NCBI RefSeq assembly: GCF_022430545.2
Contig: NZ_CP092488.2
Coordinates: 4,526,001 to 4,590,000 of the forward strand
DNA length: 64,000 nt
Reading direction: 5' to 3'
From: Mycobacterium paraterrae
GTDB taxonomy: Bacteria; Actinomycetota; Actinomycetes; Mycobacteriales; Mycobacteriaceae
The translations under genes were made by a program, and so were the position numbers. The notes beneath the pieces are model-generated. The model ran no database searches, was not told the origin of the DNA, and saw only the letters and a list, made by a program, of their open reading frames with translations. Below, in pieces: positions 10,177-18,290 of this stretch (its first letter is position 1; every line of letters starts with the position of its first letter).

Positions 10177-11721
10177 TCATCGCACCGCTTTGATCACCTG
10201 CACCAGGTTGAATTGCCACCGTTCGACGAGCCGGAAACCCAGGTCACGCGGAACCGCGTAGGCCGGTGTCGCACCGTAGCGCTCGCCGGGCGGAAGCACT
10301 GCGGCCTGCTCATGGTCGGGCCTGGTGTGATCGGCCTGGGTGATGATCCACACCACGCCGCAACGGCCTAAGGGCTTTGCGACAACCTCCGGTATGAGGT
10401 TGGTGTCGAAGACGGTGTTGCGGTCCGTCGCCCGCTGCCACAGCGTCAGATCGATCAGCTTCCGGTAGGCATCCGGACGCGCCGCCATCAACGGTCGCAT
10501 GGGTGCGGGCATGAAAGTCACCGTGTCGTTGACCAACAAACAATCCCCCGGCGCCGCGTGGGCGGTGATCACGTCGGCGACTTGGCTGTAGTCCATACCG
10601 TATTTCGCATAGGGACTACGTTGCACGAGAGCGTAATTCGGAGCCGCCGCGACGGCGAGCAGCCCGACGATCGCCGTCGCGGCCCAACGCGTGACAGCCA
10701 ACGCGCCGATGCACACACCCAACACCAGCGCTACCGCCGGCGCGGTGAAGGACAAATAGCGCGGCGTGTACAGCGGGTGCACCCACGCCGACCAGGCGAC
10801 GATCACCGCCGTGGGTATCGCCAGCCATCCGATCGCCAGCGTCAACAGTTGGCGATCTGCCTCGTCGGGGCGGGCGGACGTGAAGACGTACAACGAAATG
10901 GCCGCTGCGACTGTCAGCGCGGACACGATCGTGAACGGTGGGCTTCGCTCGAAATACTGTTGGATCGTCACGTCCTCGATCGTGCGATGGCCGATCGGCG
11001 CGACCCAGCTGATCTGATGGGTTTGGCCGGCCGCCACGACCAACAGGGGTAGTACGGCGCAGCCGGTCACGATCGACGTCACCGCGAATCGAGATACGAC
11101 TTTCCGGCTGCGTAGAAAGGCACAGATGAAAACGAAGTGGGCCAACGACAACAGGATGAGGTAGATATCGAGCACTACCGACACGGCCAGGACGAGCCCA
11201 TAAGAGCACCATGCCCCGACGCTGTCCCGGCGCGTGGCACGAACGAACAGCACTGTCACCCACACCGCCGCAAGCATGGAGAGGGCATACGGTCTTGCCT
11301 CGACGCCCGCCCACGTCGCCCGAGGCAGGATCGCGCAGATGACTCCCGAAGACACCGCGACCGTGCGAGACGAGAATTGCTTGCCCAGCACCACTATCCC
11401 CGCCGCGGCGCCCCCGACAGCCAAGCCGCTGGGCACGCGCGACCAAAATTCCGTGGGCGCAACGATGCTGAACCAACCGTGCATGAGCAGGTAGTACAAG
11501 CCCTCGACGGCGTCAACGTTGTGCAGCATCTGCCACAGCTGGCCCAGGGAGCGGCTGTAGGAGGCCGAAATCGTGGCGGCCTCGTCGTACCAGAACGACG
11601 GTCGCCCCGCACCGGCCAGGCTCACCACGGCGCCCACCACCGCAACGATCAGCGGATCCACCCATTCCCTTCGGAGACCGCGAAACCTGGCGATCGCAGA
11701 TCTGGAGGAGCCGCTGAACAC
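10177..11721 (-). CDS. Polytopic GT39/ArnT-like glycosyltransferase
   Basis: A 514-residue membrane protein. After the first helix it has GRPSFWYDEAATI, the acidic loop typical of GT-C polyprenyl-phosphate-sugar glycosyltransferases (GT39/ArnT-like, DUF2029-related). About nine more helices and a soluble C-terminal domain of about 120 residues follow. GTG 11721 is taken as start because the frame further upstream overlaps the neighbouring gene and lacks character. Such enzymes use lipid-linked sugars on the outer face of the membrane, but donor and acceptor are not inferable here. The family assignment is moderate. Confidence 0.72.
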   Translation of the reverse strand: MFSGSSRSAIARFRGLRREWVDPLIVAVVGAVVSLAGAGRPSFWYDEAATISASYSRSLGQLWQMLHNVDAVEGLYYLLMHGWFSIVAPTEFWSRVPSGLAVGGAAAGIVVLGKQFSSRTVAVSSGVICAILPRATWAGVEARPYALSMLAAVWVTVLFVRATRRDSVGAWCSYGLVLAVSVVLDIYLILLSLAHFVFICAFLRSRKVVSRFAVTSIVTGCAVLPLLVVAAGQTHQISWVAPIGHRTIEDVTIQQYFERSPPFTIVSALTVAAAISLYVFTSARPDEADRQLLTLAIGWLAIPTAVIVAWSAWVHPLYTPRYLSFTAPAVALVLGVCIGALAVTRWAATAIVGLLAVAAAPNYALVQRSPYAKYGMDYSQVADVITAHAAPGDCLLVNDTVTFMPAPMRPLMAARPDAYRKLIDLTLWQRATDRNTVFDTNLIPEVVAKPLGRCGVVWIITQADHTRPDHEQAAVLPPGERYGATPAYAVPRDLGFRLVERWQFNLVQVIKAVR

Positions 11722-11803
11722 GTCGCCATGGTGCCAAAGCGCTGAGTGCGGCGAACTGCCGGGATGACCCTCGTCAGCCCGGATCGGACTCGTTGGTCGC
11801 CGG

Positions 11804-12586
11804 TCAGCGACGCGACTGGCGCACCTTGTAGGTCGACGGCCATGAATGACGGGTCTCGTCTCCCACCAGCGCCGTGCCTTTGCTCCCGACCTTGACGGCG
11901 TACGCCTCTTCGCCGGCGCCGACCTCGCGGTTCGCGTGCTCTTGAGCCAGGTAGTACAGCTCGTCGATGGTGGCCTCGTGATAGGCGACAAACGTCGTCT
12001 TTCGTTCGATGTCGCCGGCGGACGCCGTCATCCAGTCCGGCAGAATTCGGGTGGCCAGTGCGCCGAACCCGAAGAGCGTGGCCGGCACTATCCAGTACCC
12101 GATGTAGTCGACGGGCGCGTGCATGTCGGCGATCGATGCGTCGGCGGCCACGATCGGCGGGATCAACGACGAGAGCGTCATGGTCGCGAGCACGGCGACC
12201 CAGAGCCAGGTCAGTCGAGTCGTGATCTGGCCGAAGACGTCACTGCTGACCACCGAGGGCGGTTGGTTCGCGGCGGCATACTCGTGCACGAACGATGCGC
12301 CGAATTGTCGGCCAACCAGTACGGTCAGCAGCGCACCGCCAAAGCTGATCGCCAGCGCCCAGCGCTGCAACTCCGACGCGCCGATCAGCACGGTCAGCAC
12401 ACTGATAATCAGAAACGTTGTCGCGGAACCAATTTCAAGCGACCGCCTGGGTGTCCGAGTGAGATAGCCGACCGCTAGTCCGGCGACGCCGAGCACGAAT
12501 GCGACCAGCGCCGCCGCAAGCAACGGTGTATTGCCGACCAGAATCCAGTACACGATCCACGGTGCGAAGCCGAAAACAATACCCAC
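11804..12586 (-). CDS. Conserved membrane protein of unknown function
   Basis: A 260-residue protein with six predicted membrane segments in two groups: three at residues 5-60, one near 65-95, and two at 125-185. A soluble C-terminal tail of about 70 residues follows. I do not recognise a catalytic motif or a named domain. The tail contains DELYYLAQEHANREVGAGEEAY and ends in a basic stretch. It lies on the same strand as the membrane glycosyltransferase, 82 bp upstream of that start, so the two could be co-transcribed. Confidence 0.7.
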   Translation of the reverse strand: MGIVFGFAPWIVYWILVGNTPLLAAALVAFVLGVAGLAVGYLTRTPRRSLEIGSATTFLIISVLTVLIGASELQRWALAISFGGALLTVLVGRQFGASFVHEYAAANQPPSVVSSDVFGQITTRLTWLWVAVLATMTLSSLIPPIVAADASIADMHAPVDYIGYWIVPATLFGFGALATRILPDWMTASAGDIERKTTFVAYHEATIDELYYLAQEHANREVGAGEEAYAVKVGSKGTALVGDETRHSWPSTYKVRQSRR

Positions 12587-12645
12587 GATCGGTCAGTGTA
12601 TGAGCACCGTCACAACGCGGTGGCCGCCGGGTGTCGTGCAAGTGC

Positions 12646-13251
12646 TCAGCATTGCAGACTGCGCAGGGTGCTCTTGACGAAGTTCCTCAACACTTCGTCG
12701 CGCTCGCGCCCGGGCACGCCGGCGCTGACGAGTTGCGCGTGCACTCCGATGAGAAAGAACGCGGCACTGTCGTAGGGGTCGACGTCGTCATAGAGTTCGC
12801 CGCGAATGCGGGCCCGCTCGATCTCGGCGGCCAGCAACAAAAACGTCGGATGCTTGGTCCAGTTCTCGTCCTTTGGCGCTGCCGGGGAGAAGTAAAGGCT
12901 GATGACGTCACGAAACAGCGCAGCGCCCCAACGACTTTCGAGTGCCACCACCAACCTGATGATTTCGGTCAACACCGCCGACAGATCGCGCCGCACATCG
13001 AGGAACCGGCTGAGCTCCTCGGCGAGGTAGTCCTCGTCGCGGCGGATCAGCTCGAGCAGGACGTGCTCTTTGGTCGGGAAGTGAAAGTAGAACGTGCTCC
13101 GGGCGACCCCGGCGGCCTCGACGATCGCGTTGATGTCCGCCGCTTGCGCTCCGGCACGCTGAAACTCGACGATGGCCGCATCGAGCACTCGCGCGCGCGT
13201 CTGCTGGCGCTGAGCTTCCCGACTCGTCGCAGTTCCCGACACGCTCCGCAT
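12646..13251 (-). CDS. TetR-family transcriptional regulator
   Basis: A 201-residue regulator. The N-terminal helix-turn-helix domain is typical: RARVLDAAIVEFQRAGAQAADINAIV, then VARSTFYFHFPTKEHVLLELI. The C-terminal ligand domain is divergent. It is transcribed away from the four-gene membrane operon starting at 13507, and the 255-bp gap holds inverted repeats that could be its operator. This arrangement suggests it represses that operon and itself. Start choice is between 13263 and 13251; the later ATG is used. Confidence 0.88.
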   Translation of the reverse strand: MRSVSGTATSREAQRQQTRARVLDAAIVEFQRAGAQAADINAIVEAAGVARSTFYFHFPTKEHVLLELIRRDEDYLAEELSRFLDVRRDLSAVLTEIIRLVVALESRWGAALFRDVISLYFSPAAPKDENWTKHPTFLLLAAEIERARIRGELYDDVDPYDSAAFFLIGVHAQLVSAGVPGRERDEVLRNFVKSTLRSLQC

Positions 13252-13339
13252 TCTGCCGCACACACTTCAGTCGCTGACGGATATCACTGAAAATCGCAGG
13301 CTCCAGGCACCCAGCACGACGACTACCCTCGCCGACATC

Positions 13340-13352
13340 TGCTCTTAGAGCA
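13340..13352. promoter_or_regulatory. Short palindrome in the TetR/operon divergent region
   Basis: TGCTCT-T-AGAGCA is a perfect 13-nt palindrome. It lies between the regulator and the operon it probably controls, and could be an operator half or part of a promoter. Confidence 0.3.
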
Positions 13353-13376
13353 TAAAACTGCCTCAAGATGTTCGAC

Positions 13377-13402
13377 CGAAACTCGAAGTATCGACGGTTT
13401 CG
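13377..13402. promoter_or_regulatory. Candidate TetR operator (CGAAAC-N14-GTTTCG)
   Basis: A 6-bp perfect inverted repeat spans 26 bp about 105 bp before the ATG at 13507, in the divergent promoter region. Size and position suit a TetR dimer site, but no footprint or conservation data are available here. Confidence 0.4.
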
Positions 13403-13506
13403 TTGTTATCTGTCAGCGAAAGTGCTAGATGTGGGATGTCAATTTTCTCGGGGACGTCGCGCCAGCGGAGCGAGTCGCTCCCATCGGTGAGACATGGACG
13501 GGATGT

Positions 13507-14211
13507 ATGAATACCAAGGGTCAACGCATCCTGTTGTGGACAGCGCCGCCCGCGGTGGCGCTGTTCGTGCTTGCCTACTTCGCGTTCCCGGTGTTTTCTC
13601 CGCCCTTGTCGCCGACCTTGACACCCGATCAGGTCGCCGCGTTCTTCCGGGGCAACGTGACCGGAATCCTCGGTGTGGCGATTCTGTGCAACCTCATCGC
13701 GTGTTCGCTCGTGCCACTGTTCGCGGTCACCGCCGTGCAGATGTCCCGAATGTCGACGTCGAGTCCCGTGCTGACCTACGCCTACCTCATCTGTGTCGGC
13801 GTCGGGACGACGGCGTTCATCCTTGCCGACTATTGCTGGGGCATGGCCGCTTTCCGGCCCGAGCGCGACCCACAGCTGACCAGTCTGCTCAACGACATGG
13901 CATGGTTTTTCTTCGTCGCGCCGGTCGGCACGATCATGGTGCAGAACTTGTGCTTTGCCTTGAGTGTCTACCTCGACGAGCGACCCACGCCGATCTTTCC
14001 CCGATGGGTCGCCCACTTCAACGTGGCGACCGTCGCGCTGTTGGCACCCAGCGCGTTCTCCATCCTCTGCAAGACCGGTCCCCTCGCGTGGAACGGCGCC
14101 TTGTCGTTCACCTTGCGGCTGAGCACTTTTGCGGTCTACATCGTGGTGATGTTCGCTGCACTTCGTCGGGCCGTCAGATATCAAGGTGACGAGCGGGTGG
14201 CCCTCGCATGA
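13507..14211 (+). CDS. Membrane protein A of an oxidase-subunit-like operon
   Basis: A 234-residue protein with about six membrane helices. It is paralogous to the next gene: both share a GMAAFRPE/GLGAFRPG motif after the third helix, a LLNDMAWFFF/MLYDFGYLAF stretch, and a late KTGPLAWNG/KSGPFAWDG loop. I do not recognise a named family. It is the first gene of a tightly coupled four-gene operon whose last two genes resemble oxidase subunits III and IV. ATG 13507 is chosen because the upstream in-frame part is not membrane-like. Its ATGA junction with the next gene shows translational coupling. Confidence 0.8.
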   Translation: MNTKGQRILLWTAPPAVALFVLAYFAFPVFSPPLSPTLTPDQVAAFFRGNVTGILGVAILCNLIACSLVPLFAVTAVQMSRMSTSSPVLTYAYLICVGVGTTAFILADYCWGMAAFRPERDPQLTSLLNDMAWFFFVAPVGTIMVQNLCFALSVYLDERPTPIFPRWVAHFNVATVALLAPSAFSILCKTGPLAWNGALSFTLRLSTFAVYIVVMFAALRRAVRYQGDERVALA

Positions 14212-14984
14212 GCCAGAGCATGGCAGCGGCCCACGGGCTCCCGGCCGTCCGTGCTCGGCGGACGAAGTCCTGGCGTAACACTCGCAAAATAGACCAATGG
14301 ATCGCGTTCTGGAGTGTGCCGTGCTTTTTCAGCCTGTTCGGTCTGGTGTTCGTGCCGCTGAGTTGGATGATGCCGCCGCGGTCACCCAGCAGTCCCGCAC
14401 CGCGGATCGTCGAATTCATGCATTCGCACAATCTGCTGATCGCGTGCGTGATCCTCACGATGGCGTACGGCCTGGCTCCCGTGTCGAACGCGTGTTATCT
14501 AGTGCAGGTCAATCGGATGTCGGTGAGCCCGGCGTTCCGCTACTCGATGATGATCGGTGCGACCACGGGCGCGATCGTCGGCATGCTCTTCCCGATGTTC
14601 TGTTTCGGACTGGGCGCGTTTCGGCCGGGATACAGCGCCGCGATATTGACGATGCTCTATGACTTCGGCTACCTGGCCTTCATCGGCTCCCTGGGCTGCT
14701 TTTGCGTCATGTGGATGGCCTTCGGGTTGGCCATCATTCTCGACGATAATCACATCCTGCCAAAGTGGTTGGGCTACTACACCGTTTGGCAATACGTCAC
14801 TGAGCTGATGGCCGCCCCGGTCTGGATCGCCAAGTCGGGCCCTTTCGCGTGGGACGGCGTGATGACTTTCTGGTTCGCGATGATCCTGTATGTCCCGTGG
14901 CAGATCATCGTCTACGTCTGCATCTTCGCTGCGATCAAGAACCAACCTGAAACCGACCTCGACAATGCAGCGGCCAGCACATGA
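14208..14984 (+). CDS. Membrane protein B (paralogue of protein A)
   Basis: A 258-residue protein with a basic, cytoplasmic N-terminus of about 30 residues and about six helices. It shares the FRP motif, the following helix and the KSGPFAWDG loop with the preceding protein, so the pair arose by duplication. No heme or copper ligand pattern of oxidase subunit I or II is visible. It overlaps its neighbours by four bases on both sides (ATGA). A heteromeric complex with protein A and the subunit III/IV-like proteins is a reasonable inference. Confidence 0.8.
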   Translation: MSQSMAAAHGLPAVRARRTKSWRNTRKIDQWIAFWSVPCFFSLFGLVFVPLSWMMPPRSPSSPAPRIVEFMHSHNLLIACVILTMAYGLAPVSNACYLVQVNRMSVSPAFRYSMMIGATTGAIVGMLFPMFCFGLGAFRPGYSAAILTMLYDFGYLAFIGSLGCFCVMWMAFGLAIILDDNHILPKWLGYYTVWQYVTELMAAPVWIAKSGPFAWDGVMTFWFAMILYVPWQIIVYVCIFAAIKNQPETDLDNAAAST

Positions 14985-15592
14985 CAGACGTCGCGGAGGA
15001 TTCCGCCGCCGGAGTCGACGACTCACAACCGGATGCGGACACTGCCGGTCGTGTTCCCGGCGAATCGAGTATGTGGTTCTTCGTCATCGGAGATCTGCTG
15101 ATCTTCGCGGTCTACTTCGTCGGCTACATGTACTTCCGTGGCCGCCAACAAGAACTGTTCCTGCACAGTCAGGCTCGGCTCAACGTCGACATCGGCGCTG
15201 TGAATACCGTGCTGCTGCTGACGAGTTCGTTGTTCGTCGCATTGGGCACCGCGGCGGCTCGCGCCGGAGACTCGGGTCGAGCCTTGCGGGGCTGGGTCAT
15301 CGCCCTCGTTTTCGGCGCGGCTTTCCCGCTGGTCAAGCTGTTCGAATGGATTCCCGAGATCGGCGCCGGTCTGACGCCGGGACACAATCTCTTCTTCATG
15401 TATTACTACGTGATGACCGGCATGCATCTCTGCCACGTCGTGCTCGGGCTGATCATCATGTGCTTCGTGATTCGTGCCCTGAAAACATCTGCGAAACCCC
15501 GCATTTCGTTCGTCGAGACCGGTGCCAGTTATTGGCACATGGTCGACGTGTTGTGGCTGGTCCTGTTCGCCCTGCTGTATTTGATGAGGTAG
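14981..15592 (+). CDS. Cytochrome c oxidase subunit III-like protein (NorE type)
   Basis: A 203-residue, five-helix protein of the heme-copper oxidase subunit III family. Visible family features are WFFVIGDLLIFAVYF in helix 1, KLFEW with the conserved glutamate, GMHLCHVVLG, and the C-terminal YWHMVDVLWLVLFALLYL. The short form without the first two helices matches NorE and quinol-oxidase-type subunits more than mitochondrial-type CtaE. The catalytic subunit I and the copper subunit II are not in this window, so it is an accessory subunit acting with an unknown partner. The operon arrangement is with two paralogous membrane proteins. Confidence 0.88.
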   Translation: MTDVAEDSAAGVDDSQPDADTAGRVPGESSMWFFVIGDLLIFAVYFVGYMYFRGRQQELFLHSQARLNVDIGAVNTVLLLTSSLFVALGTAAARAGDSGRALRGWVIALVFGAAFPLVKLFEWIPEIGAGLTPGHNLFFMYYYVMTGMHLCHVVLGLIIMCFVIRALKTSAKPRISFVETGASYWHMVDVLWLVLFALLYLMR

Positions 15593-15596
15593 ATCT

Positions 15597-15875
15597 TTGA
15601 CATCGCTGGTCCGCAATCCACTGACGATCGTATGGGCGTTTCTCACGACGGTCACCGTCGCGTCGTCGTTCATCTCCCTCGGCGGCGGGGCCGCCCACCG
15701 GATCAACACGACTGTCACGACCGCGGTCCTGCTGATTGCCGCTGTCAAGGCACAGTTGGTGATTCGGCATTTCATGGAAGTACGTCGCGCGCCTCGCTGG
15801 CTCCAGCTCACCACCACCGGATGGGTGGTCGCGCTGTTAGCTTTGCTGCTGGGCTTCTACTTCGCCGCCCTGTAA
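15597..15875 (+). CDS. Cytochrome c oxidase subunit IV-like (NorF/CoxIV family) protein
   Basis: A 92-residue protein with three membrane helices, of the prokaryotic cytochrome c oxidase subunit IV family that also includes NorF. The second helix ends with AAVKAQLVIRHFMEVRRAP, the typical conserved K/H/F/E segment. A TTG start at 15597 follows the subunit III-like stop by four bases, which fits translational coupling. In other bacteria subunit III and IV proteins of this type support assembly of nitric oxide reductases or terminal oxidases. Confidence 0.82.
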   Translation: MTSLVRNPLTIVWAFLTTVTVASSFISLGGGAAHRINTTVTTAVLLIAAVKAQLVIRHFMEVRRAPRWLQLTTTGWVVALLALLLGFYFAAL

Positions 15876-15882
15876 CGGCGCG

Positions 15883-16950
15883 TCAGCAATCGATATTCTG
15901 CGCCAACTGCCAGGCCGTGTCGGCCATGCTGCGATAGCGCTTACGATATTCGTCGGTACCGGCCCGTGCATCGGCGGCGTTACCGTCGACGCCGCGGCGC
16001 CATACCCCGGCCGTGATCGATGCCAGCCGGAACATCGAGAAGACCACGAACACGTCCAGCGACTCGGGAAGCTGCCTGCCGGCGTGCGCGCAGTAACTGT
16101 TCAGGAACGACTGCTGATCGGGAAGTCCAGTGCCAGTGAGGTCTTCACCGAGTACTCCGCTCCTGCCGTCCGGCCCACCCGGCACGTGATAGGTCACGCA
16201 GAAGTAGCCGAGATCGGCCAATGAGTTGCCGATCGTGGAGAGCTCCCAGTCCAGCACCGCCACCACCCGCGGCTGGGTGGGGTGCAACACAACATTGCCC
16301 AGTCGGTAGTCGCCGTGCGCAATGCACGGGTGCTCGTCGTCGTGCGGCACATGGTCCGGCAGCCACCTCGCCAGCAGGTCCATCGCCGGCATCTCCTCCA
16401 TGCGCGCGGCCTCCCACTGGCGGGTCCACAGTGCCACCTGGCGCTGCATGTAGCCGTCCGGACGGCCGAAGTTCTCGAGTCCCACGGCGCGCCAGGCCAC
16501 CCGGTGCAGCGCTGCGAGTACCCGGGCCAGGTCCTCGTACACTGCGGCGCGGTGTTCCGGGGTCTCCTCGCGCATGACCCGGTCGGGGTACACCCGGCCG
16601 CGGACGTGGTCCATCACGAAAAACGTTGTGCCGAGTACTGATTCGTCGTTGCATAGCAATCGCATTCGCGGTACGGGAACGTCGCTGTCGGCAAGCGCGG
16701 CCATCACACGGTGCTCACGCTCGACTTCGTGAGCCCGTGGTAGAAGCTTGCCGGGCGGCTTCTTGCGCAGCACGTATTCGCCGTTCGCGGTCTGCAGATG
16801 GAAGGTGGGATTGCTCTGGCCACCCTGGAACTGTCGAACCTCCAACTGACCGTCGAACCCTGGCAACCGGCCGCGTAGGTATCGGCGCAGCGCGTCCTCG
16901 TCGAAGCGATGCGCGGGCAGTACGGGTACCAGCTCCGCCAGCCCTGCCAT
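15883..16950 (-). CDS. APH-type phosphotransferase (ACAD10-like kinase)
   Basis: A 355-residue kinase-fold protein of the aminoglycoside phosphotransferase/choline kinase superfamily. It shows the nucleotide loop QFQGGQSNPTF, the lysine in YVLRKKPPGKLL, the catalytic loop CIAHGDYRLGNVV and the metal-binding LDWELSTIGN. In mycobacteria and in eukaryotic ACAD10/11 these proteins accompany acyl-CoA dehydrogenases, and ACAD10/11 kinases phosphorylate hydroxyacyl substrates. Fatty acid or sterol catabolism is therefore more likely than drug resistance. No acyl-CoA dehydrogenase is adjacent; the nearest is 11 kb away. Confidence 0.85.
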   Translation of the reverse strand: MAGLAELVPVLPAHRFDEDALRRYLRGRLPGFDGQLEVRQFQGGQSNPTFHLQTANGEYVLRKKPPGKLLPRAHEVEREHRVMAALADSDVPVPRMRLLCNDESVLGTTFFVMDHVRGRVYPDRVMREETPEHRAAVYEDLARVLAALHRVAWRAVGLENFGRPDGYMQRQVALWTRQWEAARMEEMPAMDLLARWLPDHVPHDDEHPCIAHGDYRLGNVVLHPTQPRVVAVLDWELSTIGNSLADLGYFCVTYHVPGGPDGRSGVLGEDLTGTGLPDQQSFLNSYCAHAGRQLPESLDVFVVFSMFRLASITAGVWRRGVDGNAADARAGTDEYRKRYRSMADTAWQLAQNIDC

Positions 16951-17071
16951 CGTCGGCCCCCTGTCGTCGACTGCCTCTGGCGCAGACCCTACCGAGGAGT
17001 GCGAAGTGACGGCCCATTTCGTTTACCACCGACGAAGCTCTGGGGAGGCTTGCCTCGGTTAGGGTCCGGTG

Positions 17072-18064
17072 ATGGACATCTCGTGTGCATTCGCCACCTC
17101 CTCGGACACCCCGGCGCATGTGGAGCTGGCCGAGTCGCTCGGTTATCGGCGGGCGTGGCTCTACGACTCTCCCGCCCTGTATCCCGACGTCTGGATGATT
17201 CTTGCCCGCTGCGCCGAGCGCACCTCACGGATAGGCCTGGGACCCGGCGTGCTCGTTCCGAGTCTGCGCCACCCGATGGTCAATGCCGCCGCGATCGCCG
17301 AACTCGCCGATCAGGCACCGGGTCGCGTGGCGGTAGCGGTCGGTTCCGGTTTCACCGGTCGATTCTCGTTGGGCAAGCGGCCATTGCCGTGGCGGCAGGT
17401 CGCAGACTACGTCCGTTGCCTGAAAGCTCTGCTGGCCGGAGAGACCGTCGAGTGGGACGGCGCACGGATCAGGATGATGCAACCCTACGGGTACGGGGCC
17501 GAACGTCCGATCGCCGTGCCGATCCTGATCGGAGCCGACGGACCCAAGGGCTTGGCGGTAGCGGCCGAACTGGGCGATGGCGTGTTCTCTGCCACCGTGC
17601 CGCAACCCGACGCGGTGAACGCCGTGGACTGGCGGGCGCTGTTGTGCTTCGGGACGGTGCTCGACGCGGACGAAGAGCTGACGTCGCCCCGGGTGATCGA
17701 CGCTGCCGGTCCCGGGACGGTGGTGATTTATCACGCCGTCTACGAGCGCGGTGGCGCCGCTGCCGTGGACGGGCTTCCGGGCGGGCGGGGATGGCGGGAG
17801 TCGGTCGAGCAACATCCCGAGAATGAGCGACATCTCGCCATCCACGAAGGGCACTTGGTCAAGGCCAATGCACGCGACGAGCCCTACGTCTCCGAGCTCA
17901 TCCCAATGGCGAGCGCCGCGGCGCTGACCGGGACCACCGATCAGGTGGGCGACTGGATACGCGGCCTCCGCGCCGCCGGGGTCACCGAAGTGGCTTACCA
18001 ACCAGCGGGATCCGACATCGAACGCGAACTCCGCGCCTTCGCATCCGCCACCGGTATCGGGTAG
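17072..18064 (+). CDS. LLM-class F420-dependent oxidoreductase
   Basis: A 330-residue TIM-barrel oxidoreductase of the luciferase-like superfamily. The N-terminus (ISCAFATSSDTPAHVELAES), GYRRAWLYDSP and VAVGSGFTGRFSLGKRPLPW are typical of the F420-dependent members common in mycobacteria. The substrate is unknown. ATG 17072 follows a gtccggtg stretch; a GTG one codon earlier is an alternative. It diverges from the kinase gene, with about 120 bp between starts. Confidence 0.82.
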   Translation: MDISCAFATSSDTPAHVELAESLGYRRAWLYDSPALYPDVWMILARCAERTSRIGLGPGVLVPSLRHPMVNAAAIAELADQAPGRVAVAVGSGFTGRFSLGKRPLPWRQVADYVRCLKALLAGETVEWDGARIRMMQPYGYGAERPIAVPILIGADGPKGLAVAAELGDGVFSATVPQPDAVNAVDWRALLCFGTVLDADEELTSPRVIDAAGPGTVVIYHAVYERGGAAAVDGLPGGRGWRESVEQHPENERHLAIHEGHLVKANARDEPYVSELIPMASAAALTGTTDQVGDWIRGLRAAGVTEVAYQPAGSDIERELRAFASATGIG

Positions 18065-18290
18065 CGAGGCGCTTACCGCGTAGCGGTGATCGCCACAGTA
18101 GTCGTCACGGCGTTGATGCTGCCCTATTCTTGTTGGGCGCCATTGTATTTCACGCGAGGGCGCCAGACCGTGCTGGTGAGACAGCACCCGCGGTGATCGA
18201 CCTGGGCTTGGCTGTCACGACCGCCATCTTGCGGCTCGGCTGAATCAAGAAGCTTGGCATACCCGATGGCGGATCAGTAAGCTGGCCTAA

